Positions 53,806 through 64,000 of a stretch of 64,000 nt of DNA are shown here, piece after piece. The translations under genes and the position numbers were made by a program. The notes beneath the pieces were generated by a model, which saw only the letters and a program-made list of their open reading frames with translations, was not told the origin of the DNA and did no database searches. Within the stretch, counting starts at the first letter, position 1; every line of letters begins with the position of its first letter. Where the stretch lies: the NCBI GenBank assembly GCA_036346375.1, contig CM070515.1, positions 15,522,423 through 15,586,422 of the forward strand, written 5' to 3'. This stretch comes from Guadua angustifolia (taxonomy: Eukaryota; Streptophyta; Magnoliopsida; Poales; Poaceae).

Positions 53806-55053
53806 ATGGATTCAACGCTGTCGTTGCGAAGTCTTCTTCTTCCTCCTCCGTCGATTCAGAAACGTCCAAATGGCCCGAAAAATGCAGGAGATCTCGGTGG
53901 CCTATGCAATTGGGGCCAGCCTGTGCGTGCCAGGACATGGACCAAGAGTGCAGAGATGATCGGACGAGACGGTGATAGGTTGCGTGCGAATGCCCTGTTC
54001 GGCGACGGAGGAGACGAGTTCCGGGCGGTGAAGAGGAAAGTGAAGCTCAACTCTGCCATCCAGAACAGGAGCATCAGGGAGCTGCTCGAGCTGATCGGCG
54101 ATGAGTGCCGGTATTTCTTCAGTAACCTCGCCACCGTTGATGTCTCCCAGTTGGGCAAGGTAAAAGGAGGATCCTACTGAAGTTAAATCCTTGGAATAGC
54201 TAAATAAAACATTATATTAGTTCAAATATTTCTTGGCACTGAGAAAAGGCAGAACGGCTATGTTAACAATACTGACCCATGACATGCTTAACAGAATATG
54301 TTTCTGCTGCTCCATGCATTGATGCTCCGGCACCATGTATCGTTCGTGCTCAAACCGACGGAGGAGGAAGGCTTCGACCTGGGCATTAAATGGTCTCTAG
54401 GTTTGTTAACATACCTCATCGGTTAACGCGGCAAAACAGCCTGATCAGTTGATTACACGAGGGAAGCATGGGATCACATCGAATTGTTTGCCTGCAGGAT
54501 GGAAGGGCAGTAAGCTGCCTTGGGACATAGACTGCAACGTCTCTACGACTCACGTCTACAGGGGCCTGTTGCTCATTAGGTAATTCTAGTTTCCGGCTAA
54601 TCAGCAAACCATGATTAGCTGGAGACACGAACGGCTCACATCTGTAGCAATTTTGTTTTAGGATAGCAGAAAGACAAAAAGAAACAAAGCTGACTGTATG
54701 GCATTGTGGTTCTGTTGTTGCAGCAAAGTGAACAACGTCTGTGTGCCACTCCTTACGGGGATTCTTCGCATCATTCACCAGGCAAGCATGATTTTTTTTT
54801 TAAGAAGCAAGCATGATAAACTGATAGTGCAACAAATGTACAATCCCGAACAATAACCTAGTTTGCCGAAAGCTATACAGCTCAGTTTTTTTATATTTCA
54901 CCACCGCAGAATTTGGATGCGGTAATTTTGACCGTGGCAAACAAGGCTCTGCCAGAAGGTACGCTTGACGGGGAGAGCAGCACAATAATTGCCTGTGTCA
55001 TCATTGGTCTAGTGGTCATGGTACAGTTCTACGCCATGTTCAAGAACTTGTAG
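53806..55053 (+). CDS. Uncharacterised conserved-looking protein, five exons, C-terminal membrane anchor
   Basis: Exons 53806-54159, 54295-54400, 54498-54579, 54724-54781 and 54910-55053 join in frame to 247 residues. Intron 4 has a GC donor (CAG|GCAAG); the others are GT-AG. The N-terminus (MDSTLSLRSLLLPPPSIQKRP) could be a plastid or mitochondrial transit peptide. The middle (IQNRSIRELLELIGDECRY, FVLKPTEEEGFDLGIKW, STTHVYRGLLLI) has the helix-then-strands pattern of an NTF2/SnoaL-like fold, a weak inference. The end (IIACVIIGLVVMVQFYAMF) is one hydrophobic segment. Exon phases and splice sites all agree, so the gene looks functional. I do not recognise a named family. It converges with the SWIB gene downstream. 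Confidence 0.85.
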
Positions 55054-56110
55054 ATTTACTAGGATAGCAATATCAGAGTCACAGACATGTTCCGCTATGC
55101 AGATACCAGAATTTGTTGTAAATGATCAGCACTTGATGCAGAGCTGGGGGGAAACAAACTCTGAAACAAGGCTAATGATAATGCATGCTTATGCTTGGAA
55201 CACATCAATATCACATGTCCATGCATAAAAACTTCAACCACGCGCATAAGGAGCAGAGTAGTGGTTGGATATTGAACAGACATCTAACCTTCATGAACGA
55301 GATGAACAGAGGCCAGAATTAAGAATGAACAAGAGCAGAAGATTAACATTTTGATAACGATCTAAACTGTATAAATGAGGCATCACCTACAACATAATAT
55401 AGGGGTACAGATGTCTTTAACCAGAGCGCTACCAATGTAAGAGGCTTTCGGGTAACAAAGCAGAAAGCAACTTCTTACCATAAAACGCACCTATGGTTGC
55501 TGAATTTACATCAAACAAAGTTCATCAGCTTTCACTTTCCCTGACTGTTTGCTTCGGTGCTGCTTTCTTTTAAACAAACTACAAATTCGGGATAACCTAA
55601 CATGTGACCCTTCCGGTAAGATCAAACTAGATAATATGCAACAACTATCATTCCTTTTCCTTGCTACTGTGAAGAGATCAGCCTACAGCCTTTTCTCACA
55701 AGTAAATCAGTCTGATGGATACAAAAGATACAATAAACAACTTTCAGCGAATTTCTGTCCTTTGATCAGTGCCTATTACCAGGATGTTAGACCAACTAGA
55801 GCCCAGTAAGACATGCAGCTGCAGCCAAAGTAAAACACCGATCAATTTATTTGTTAAACATATCAGATAAACAAACTAATACCTTGCGCTAAATGAAATA
55901 AATTGAGTAGCTAGCAGCACTCAATGAGCCATTACAATAAGTAAAAATATCCTTGTACCGATTCGACACGTTTCTATGGACTCCAACCATTGCAACATTT
56001 AAAAAAACTAGGACTTGCAAGCAAGGGATGGATGTCCTCCAGCTAGCACTGGGCTATCCAAGCCTCATAAACATGATGTTGTTCTTAGGAGAAAGTCAAT
56101 AACTAACCAG
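55054..56110. other. Convergent intergenic region
   Basis: Contains the 3' ends of the two convergent genes. No further gene or repeat recognised. Confidence 0.5.
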
Positions 56111-59100
56111 TTAGATCTTGTTAGGTTGCTCGAAAAGGTGGTGTGACAGCAACTCTGAAACACCCAGAGCAGTTAGGCTTTCACATCCAAAGAGTTGTTT
56201 TAGTTTTGAGTCGCATAATATCATTGTGGGATTTGCTGGATCCTGCAAGAAAACAAGCAAAAATAGAAATAAGGTAATCAATCCATTTGGAGATGTCAAG
56301 ATTCACATAGAATTATTTTAAGTAGAACAGCAAGATGGTTGTACAAGGATTTCTTATCTGTTCTGCATAGAAGCATAGATCCCTAGAAAGTGATTTCAGT
56401 AAGGAAGAGAACTCGTAAATATAAGCAGAACCAATTTACATAGTATAGTCTTATTTTAATAGACTGGAAGGAAAATATAGGCTATCTTGCTATCAGTCAG
56501 CAATAAAATATGCCTACCTAGAAATTCCTAGCAGTAACTAATGCCTGCATCTAGATATGCTGGCATGCAGAATCGAATATTCACCCTCATGGACCATCTC
56601 CATGAAAAACATAAACAGATAAGGAGAATTGGAAGGGAGGAAAGACACAGAAAAGATGCATTATCTTACACCATGGATAAAGATGTTTGCAAACTAAAAG
56701 CTGGCGATGATTTCATTCACATTTTGCACATGTTTCGATTTATCATTCCTAACGTCTTAGGTGGCAAAATCATTACTATTTAGTTATTTATGAAAACACT
56801 AAAGTAAGGGAAAGAGAGACTTATATGGGACCTGCTTTGCTTATGCTTCACTCTTGTCATAGGTCAAAAGAGAATAGACAATAAGCCAACTTGCATAAAG
56901 AAGCAATCTGCAAGATACTGGCATATGGCTGCTCAACATTTATATAGGGTATAATAGTATTTGCTGAAATGCGTATCGACCCCATGTACCAGTTCTTCAA
57001 GTTCAAAACACACACACACACACACACACACACATGGGAATATACACTCAACAGCTTATATCTAAAAACAACCACCACATATATCTAGTTGATCAACCAC
57101 CAACCACCATGTTACCAACCAAACCAAAATCTAAAAGAGAAAACAGAAAGTGAATGAACCATCAAATAAAACTTTCAATTAATTACCAAGTAGGGTCACT
57201 AGAGTATCCAGTCAACAAAATCTGTCATGTATTAGATGAAAAATATTCCAACGTAACGACACTGATCTGAAGCATAAGGAGAAAGGAGTACAATTATTCA
57301 TATCTGTGCATCTAAATTTTCTTCCTCATGAGACAGTAATTATAACATCCTCACATCAGCTAGATATGCTTCTATTCAAGAAAGAATTTTATGTACTAAT
57401 TTATAGCTGAGATAAACAAGTGCTTTCACTTTCTGTAGTTTACCATGGTTGGACGAAATTATTTTGCAATGCCCCCTAGAAATTTAATATCGCACAGGAC
57501 ATTTCACACGATAATAGTATAGCACATCAAGGTTCTGATAATAATCATTCACTAACCTCTAAATTATTGCTTTTGATGTGGTCCCAAACACGCTTGACAG
57601 CCTCAGAATGGGGCATCTCTCTTTCACCAGTCCCAAAAAAGCTAGCAAGAGCATCAGACACGATAATTGGAAGTTGGTTAGCATCAGTTTCAGCTGGAGA
57701 AATGGGTTCACTGTCCACAGGCTTCAACTTCTTCGAATCTCGATTTGAATCTTCTGCAAGAATTTTGAGCACATATTCATAAACTAAAGCTTGATTACTT
57801 TGGAGAACATAGCTACTGAATTTGAGGAAGGCCTACTTGCTGCCTCGAGTGGTCTTATATGCTTAGCTAAAAGCTTGTTCATCTTGAACATATCAGTGGA
57901 ATCTGTCTCAAAAACTAATCGTAGCTCATCATTGCATATGATCTTTCTCTTATTGTTTGGGTCCTGCAAGTTGTTCCTGCGAATGTATGCCCAAAGCTGC
58001 TTAACGATCTGCAATTGATTCACAATCTCAGGGTTTCTGCTGTGATGTAATTATTAAGACAACTGAAGACATTAGAAATGAGGGCCAGTAAAACGAACCT
58101 CAGTTCTAGCCATGGTTGGTTCACCAACAATAGCTTGTAACTCAGGCGAAACACCACAGACTTTGTTTAACCCACCTGGACCACCTCTTCGTTTCACTCC
58201 AGTACTAGCACTGATTCATAGACACCAGAATAAATGAATAATTAGTTCAATGAACAGACTGAACACCAGTAAAAGATAACAGACAACTGAGAACAAGAGA
58301 GGGGCGCATCTATATTTCCAGTAGTCATAGGAGAAGTACCCCTCCGGATTTCATATCAGGAATATTCTTCCGTACAGACAGACTGATGTGTGTGTGTGTG
58401 CTGAATATTATTTTCGTACATACAAAATGTCGTTTTTAAACAAGTCAAGTAAACAAACAATATGGTTTAAAGGCTTTCTTTCAAGTTCCAGCTAGAAAAA
58501 TAAATGGTGCGCGCCGTGCAAACCCATTTGTTAAGTGTAATGAACATTATAGCTAAGCATCTTAATTTCAACAAGGAGGTTGCTTGAAAAGCAACCTTTT
58601 TTATGGGAATGATAGAATCCATTATTACGCCAGCGAGTTCAGACTTCAGAGGATTTAATTCTGCGGGTAAGGTTTGACATAACTACGGCAGTATTGAAAG
58701 ATTTTCACAAGTACACTAGAAGTGATTCCACAAGCGTCCGTGGGTATTAAAGATCTAGTACATGTAGGCATGAACCAATTGAGGCGCTCGGAAACCAGTT
58801 CCTTCCAGTTTACCCCACCCCACTAATCTCTCAGGGAGTAATCCTGATAAAATATCTCCGTCCACCAGAACGAATGAAAAGCCCCAACCCCTACCACACA
58901 AGAAGCCCATGTAACCACAAAAAAAAACGTAACATTTTACACTTAATTCGACCTCAACCCACCAAACAAATATGCAAAAGGAACGAACAAAGCAAATAGT
59001 CTACACGATTTGGAATTTAGCTTCGCGTATAAGTTAAAAGACAGCACACTAGCAGGCGCACACAACATCTAATCCAAACCCTAATTCGAAGGAGAAGAAA

Positions 59101-59736
59101 AATTGAGCAGGAAACGAAGCGTAGGAAGCACCACCTGTCCTTCTTCGAGCCGGCGGGCGCCGCCGCGGCACGCGGACTCTCCCCCGGCGTGGCCGAAGAG
59201 GCCGCCGCCGCAGCCGCAGCCGCAGCAGCGGCCATCTGCTGCTGCTGCTGCTGCTGCTGATGCAGCTGGACAAGCCTCTGCAGCTGCGCGCCGCCGGGCT
59301 GCGGGAAGGGCTGCGCGCTGCGGTACGACGCGGGGACGTCGTACGGCGAGGCAGGGGGGCCAGCGCGGTGGTGCTGGTACTGCGGCGAGGCGGAGAGGTA
59401 CGACTGCAGCTGCTGCGGCGTCGGCTGCTGCGCGAAGAAGTGGGGCGCGCCCGCCGGGGCGGGCGCGGAGGCCGTGGCGATGGAGGCGGCGGAGAACGGG
59501 GTCGGAGCGGCGGCGGGGCCAAAAGGGTCTTTTCGCGAGGCGGGCGCGGGGGCGAGGAGCGCGAGGAGGATGTCGCGGATGAACGGCGCCTTGGGGGAGA
59601 GGTCGACGCCGAGCTGCGCCTCGAGCTGGCGCACCACGGCCTCGGCCGATATCCCGCCGGCGGCGCCTCCAGGGAGCGCGGCGGCCTGGCGGACAAGGGA
59701 CTCCACGTAGCGGTAGAGCTCCTCATCGGACACCAT
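56111..59736 (-). CDS. DEK_C and double SWIB/MDM2 domain protein, five exons
   Basis: Exons on the minus strand are 59135-59736, 58099-58210, 57837-58008, 57557-57753 and 56111-56242, giving 404 residues in frame. Residues 1-60 (MVSDEELYRYVESLVRQAAA, VVRQLEAQLGVDLS, FIRDILLALL) form a DEK C-terminal-type domain. A Pro/Gln/Ala-rich linker with poly-Gln and poly-Ala follows. SWIB domain 1 (GLNKVCGVSPELQAIVGE to FKMNKLLAKHIRPLEA) and SWIB domain 2 (LPIIVSDALASFFGTGEREM to VSELLSHHLFEQ) complete it. Family members are nuclear chromatin or RNA polymerase I/II cofactors (SWI/SNF BAF60b and UAF30-like). The start at 59736 fits the domain; an in-frame ATG at 59943 would add a Lys/Pro-rich extension. 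The intron at 57754-57836 rests on splice signals and frame. Confidence 0.88.
57008..57034. repeat. (CA)n microsatellite in a SWIB-gene intron
   Basis: About 13 CA units in the last intron. A shorter (TG)n run is at about 58388-58400 in intron 1. Confidence 0.9.
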
Positions 59737-60326
59737 CGGATTCGGCGGCGGTGGCGGTGCGACGCCTCCTCGCCTTTTTGAAAAAATTGAAATGGGAGAT
59801 CGCTCCGCTTCGGGGGCGCGTTTTGTTTTGGGGGTTGGCTCGCGGTGGTGGTTCGGGGCGCTCCGCCCCTGTTTTTGGTTTGTGGTTTTCTCGACTGGCG
59901 TTTGGGATGCGGATAGACGAGGGGCGTTTTTACGCTTTGGCACCTCGTTTCGTTCGCTTATTGCATACGGCTCCCTGAGGAGGACTTCGGAGAATTTTGG
60001 GGAAAGTTTGTCCGAGGAGTGGACCGTGGTTGGTGGAGTGGCATTCTAGAAGAACGAACTAGACAGGAATTTTGGACAAAAATGTTCGCGCTTGCGTAGG
60101 GCTGCACGGTAATGTTGCATTGTTGCTCATTAATTGGTTTATCGCACGTACAAACCCAAGTTTGAGAACAAAGCAAAAACATCTTTAGCAAGCACAAGCT
60201 GTAAAAGTTAGCAACGCTTTTCTCGGTTGATCCTCTACTTCACGATGCAAGTGGGAGATAATATGGGCTAACTGCATATTGGCCACAAGCGTTTTATACG
60301 AGCTATTGCGGTAACTCGTGAAAAGT

Positions 60327-61109
60327 TTATACGGTTAATGAGACACCCACAAAGCTTAAGATGTTGCGGCGGTGGTGCTGGTCATTGAGCATTAAGTAGC
60401 ACCATAGCAGGTGCTTGAGATTGTCAGCGTCGTAGATGCTACACCCCACCATCTCTGCTATAAATCGTCGGAAGTCGGCACAAGGGTTATCTTCACAACT
60501 ATGAAGCTCCCAACTACCACCATCTTCGCGACAACACCGTAGCGCCTGCTTGCGTTCGAGGAGGAAGCTGTCGTGGTTGACTTCACCACTGCCTCCACCT
60601 CGCCAACACAACACCATTGCAGCTGTACGTGTTGGTTTGTTACTATTGAACCATCTATTGTTGCCGGACGATCTGCTCGCCAAGGCCGCCCTCTGATGGA
60701 GGTGCCTGTACGTCTTGAGGCAAGGCATATCATCGTCAATGATGTGCACCCTCACTGTGGTGTCCCTGCTGGATCTGTTGTCTTGTGTTTTGCATTGTTT
60801 GTCAAAGCCTCGAATGTGTGTACATGGATAGGGATGAGGATAAGAAGTATGGGCTATGTGGTCGTCCACCTGAGTCTTACTTAAAAAAGAGAAGCTAGCC
60901 GCAGGAGTCCACTTATTGTTTATTGTGGGTGGATTTAGTAGGTTGGCGGACGGTCCGCATCCATTTGCATCCCTAGTCCTACTCACCTTAACCTTAGATT
61001 GTAGACGAGCAAGCGACGTGACAGTGAGCAACCGCGCCACAAGAGCATTATTGTTGCCAAGAAGTAGTGGGTGTGGTCGAATGACTACATTGGAGATACC
61101 AAGATTCAA
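60327..61109 (-). other. Long open frame of unknown status (260 codons)
   Basis: An uninterrupted minus-strand frame, but its composition (many His, Arg, Asn, Cys, no domain) and lack of a GC or codon pattern argue against a normal host gene. It lies between the SWIB gene promoter and a solo LTR. It may be part of an unidentified repeat. Confidence 0.25.
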
Positions 61110-61132
61110 GATAGGTTCAAAGGCATGAGTGG

Positions 61133-62601
61133 TATAGGATCAAGGATAACCGACTAAAGGGGGGTGAATAGGAGGTTTTTAAAATTCTTTAACTCTAATA
61201 TGAAAATTAAATAAGTATGACACAAATTGCAATTTTATTATAATCAAAGCCTAAATAAACTAGGTTTTGCTAAGTGCACCAATAAACTAAATCTAAGCAA
61301 GAATAACAACCCTATATAGACTATCAACCACAATGATTACTTGAAATATAAATTGCACAAATTAACTTGACAATTGAGCAAACCACAATTGGAACACAAT
61401 AACTTTTTCTTGTGGTCTCGGAGACTTGTCGATCTCTCCTAATCTATGTTGAGGAAGTTGGAATGAATCAAGTTGGCTCCTTGCGCAATTGAGTCTTTCC
61501 TAGATCACTAGTAGTAGCTCTTCCCCACTCTGGATAGGTGAACTCCGACCTTTACACAAATACCGGGTTCTTTCACAATCTTCTTGAAAGAATCACTGGC
61601 TTCTCCTCCAAACCATCTAGGAGTCAACAAACTCCAGAAGAACAAAACTACGACGCTCGCTTGAGGAAGATCAAGTGTTTTAATGGCCTAAAATCACAAC
61701 TCACACTTGAATATTTTCAACAACTCACAAATGTGAAATTTAATGCACAAGAGCAAAGAGAATATTGCAAGGGCTCAAGAGATATTCAATTAAGTGTTTA
61801 ACATCACCCTTGGTGTAGGTGAGGGGGTATTTATAGCTCTCAACATGAATTCTAGCCATTGGAGTCGAGATTCTAGTTTTTCAGTCGAAACCGGTACTAT
61901 TGCCTATGTAGGGCCGGTAGTACCAGCCAGCAAGACAACAGTTAAATTTTGCTTTTAATGCGGTAGGTGGAATGAGAAAATATACATTTCGACTCATCTC
62001 TGTAAAATAACTACCAACAACAGAGGTCGGTATTATCGAACCCGCGGTAGTACTGGCCTGATATATTGGTAGTGTCGAAAAGACAGTACTACTAAACTTG
62101 TGGTAACAGTGGTAGTGTTGGTTCCCTTTTTCTAAAAAACACTTTCTTCTATAAAATAACTACTATCCTAGAGGGTCAGTAGTACTGAACCTGCAGTAGT
62201 ACCGCTCCTAGGTATTGATAGTGTCGATTTTATCAGTGCAACAGGGTTTTTCAGAAGATTTTACAAGGAATGGACACAACTAAGTATGAGCATGATTTGA
62301 GCCATGATTTTTAACCATATCCAAGCTACTAGCCAAAATTCTCTCTTGATAGTACGACACCTATTATAGCATCCGATCTTTTCTCCAAACACCAAGATCG
62401 GCAAAAGTTATAAAAAAGATCTTAAATTTTTATACCTCGACCGTAAGCTTGCATTATTGATATACCTTTATATTCAGAATTTCCTCTTTTTGCTTATGCA
62501 ACGACTGACCTAGTATCATACACTTAAAAAATATGTTAGTCCTTTAATCATAATTATCATTGAGTACTAAAATAAAATAAATTAGAGGCCTAGATGCTTT
62601 A
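61133..62601 (-). mobile_element. Solo LTR of a SIRE-type Copia element (1469 bp)
   Basis: The 5-bp target duplication AGTGG is at 61128-61132 and 62602-62606. Minus-strand ends are TAAAGCATCTAGGCC and TTGATCCTATA; in both, the canonical TG or CA has become TA. No primer site, gag or pol adjoins it, so it is a product of LTR-LTR recombination. The TATA box (minus strand CTATAAATACCCC) is at about 61829-61841. Confidence 0.9.
61890..62235 (-). repeat. GGTAGTACC-type palindromic array in the solo LTR
   Basis: GGTACTATTGCC, CGGTAGTACCAGCC, CGGTAGTACTGGCC, GTAGTACTGAACC, AGTAGTACCGC and relatives. It sits directly upstream of the TATA box in LTR orientation, as in the other three LTRs. Confidence 0.8.
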
Positions 62602-63311
62602 AGTGGTAGAGCAAGGTAGCGGTAGTTTGGCACTTCAACTAGTGGTGTATCATGGATGGGCCTTGAGGGCAAACCATATAAAATTTCTTGTCTTTTGAGG
62701 AACCTTGTTTCTACCAAGAAATGGACCATGGAGTAGCACAGCCAAATATGAAGAAATTGGACACGATTTTTTTTACCATTTTAGCATCAATGCTTTGAAA
62801 AGGGTTATATTCAGTGTCATAAACTATCTAATTGAGCATAAAGGATTGGACACGAACCTAACTTGTCGGTATAATGTGTTACTAATTAATTTCCTCGCTT
62901 GTCTACACAATTTGATTTCAAGTTCAAATCGATTAATTTGCTAGAATTGTAACTACAAAAAGGATATTTTTGCAAACAAAATGATAAATGGATTAATACT
63001 TGAGCTATGGACAACCTCGAATTACCGTTGTCGTGTTATGTATATCCAAGATGTCATTCGGAGGTGAATACTTGGCTTCAAGGAATCCTTTTCAAAAATA
63101 ATGATTTGTACTTTGGACAACTCTATTTTGTAACACGAACATGAACCGTAACATACATCAAATTAATCAATAGTCCCTCGCAAAAGAATGTCAATAGTCA
63201 CCTCACTTAGGTCAACATGAACATGAACAACAGCTATGAACTATGTTACTAAGTAAAAATAACCTAGGGTCCAAAATGAAAAGGGGACTCTGATAAAGAG
63301 CAAGGCTTGGA

Positions 63312-63674
63312 CCAAGGTTCAAAATCCCGACAAAATTTCAAAAATCTTGGCCGAAATTTCGGATTTCGATCGGGGATGAGATTTCAAATCCAGATGCAAT
63401 GAATTTTTTTTAAAAATGCAGATCACATACGGTTTGGATAAAACCATCTGTGATGTGCACGTGAGGTATTTTGACCGGATTTTAAGTTTGTTGGGCCGAG
63501 ATTTCAGTGTTTCTCTCCGAGATCTCAACAATTCTTGTCGAGATCTCAGAAATCCCCGTCTAAAAAAAGCTGAATTTGAAATTTGCTTTTTGGATTTGGT
63601 CTGAAATTCCCAGATCTTGTCGGGATTTCGGTCACCTTTGAGATACAATCCAAAACCGAAATTTGAAACCTTGG
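63312..63674. mobile_element. MITE (363 bp) with CCAAGGTTYCAAA ends
   Basis: CCAAGGTTCAAAATCC at the left and its near-complement GAAATTTGAAACCTTGG at the right, flanked by CTTGGA at 63306-63311 and 63675-63680. The interior is filled with GAAATTTC, CGAGATTTC and CGAGATCTC words. Sequence 62607-63300 and 63681-64000 shows no gene. Confidence 0.6.
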
Positions 63675-64000
63675 CTTGGACACCAGAAGACACTACTGCC
63701 CTCCCAAGTTGAGCATAATTGCACTGAGCTCAGATAAATATAACACCATACACCACCACCACAACCCATGAGCTAGCCCCTACCAGAACAACCCTCCTTA
63801 CACCTGGTCCACCTACACCCACTGTGGTGGTTGCCTGATCCATTTTGCGCCTGTGGTCGTACACCCCTACACCTCCGGCCCCACCTATCAGCACCTCCAT
63901 CGGCGCTAGCCAAAATCTCCTCCACCAGCATACTCGCAAAGGGTGATGGGCGAAGAACCTCGCCTATACCTATCGTCCGCGAATACCTAATATCCATGGG

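Noticed and set aside
59049..59781. Several long frames over the SWIB first exon on both strands
   Set aside because: Arg/Ala-rich shadow frames caused by high GC; only the frame with DEK_C motifs joins the SWIB exons.
60327..61109. 260-codon frame as a host gene
   Set aside because: No domain, odd composition, no intron signals or homology recognised; listed only as an open frame of unknown status.
1..64000. tRNA or rRNA genes
   Set aside because: No cloverleaf-type or rRNA-like sequence noticed; TGGTATCAGAGC words are primer binding sites of retrotransposons.

Overview
The window reads as nuclear DNA of a grass, most likely Oryza or a close relative. Reasons: introns with GT/GC-AG borders; host genes with very GC-rich 5' exons and AT-rich 3' parts; dense grass-type MITEs (Stowaway, Tourist/Harbinger, hAT, MULE); and SIRE-lineage Copia and Reina-like Gypsy retrotransposons. 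Family names come from motifs recognised by eye; no search was run.

Three host genes look complete: a cytosolic sulfotransferase (minus, 761-1855, two exons); an uncharacterised 247-residue protein with one C-terminal membrane segment (plus, 53806-55053, five exons); and a 404-residue DEK_C plus double-SWIB protein (minus, 56111-59736, five exons). The last two are convergent. A fourth gene fragment (22757-22893 and 28676-28840) is split by a Gypsy element.

The rest is mostly nested transposons. (1) 2810-19766 is a PIF/Harbinger element with 13-bp terminal inverted repeats and a TAA target duplication. It carries its own broken transposase and, on the other strand, intron-containing fragments of two host genes: a CAMTA calmodulin-binding transcription activator and a nucellin-like aspartyl protease. 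Its transposase exon is split in frame by an 11.8-kb SIRE-type Copia element (3219-15060) with two LTRs, decayed gag and pol, and a third ORF. (2) 22894-28675 is a Reina-like chromovirus with gag-pol in one frame and two amber stops. (3) 31612-35041 is a Stowaway-like MITE split by a Helitron-like element and by a Harbinger MITE that holds a LEUNIG-like exon. (4) 35605-40864 is a truncated minus-strand Copia element with an intact gag. (5) 41100-48700 is a decayed Mutator-like element interrupted by a third Copia remnant (42004 to about 45500). (6) 49751-50800 is a 1.05-kb hAT-type element. (7) 50815-52556 holds inverted copies of the Helitron-like repeat. (8) 61133-62601 is a solo SIRE-type LTR.

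The strongest unexplained signal is shared by all four SIRE-type LTRs. Each has a dense array of a short self-complementary word directly upstream of its TATA box. The word differs by family (GGTCnGACC type, TCCGGA type, GGTAGTACC type). In two families the same word recurs inside the element: before ORF3 in the first, and inside pol in the second. In addition, the polypurine tract and the first bases of the LTR can fold into one compound hairpin. The other headline is gene capture by PIF/Harbinger elements, seen independently at 2810-19766 and 34372-35019.
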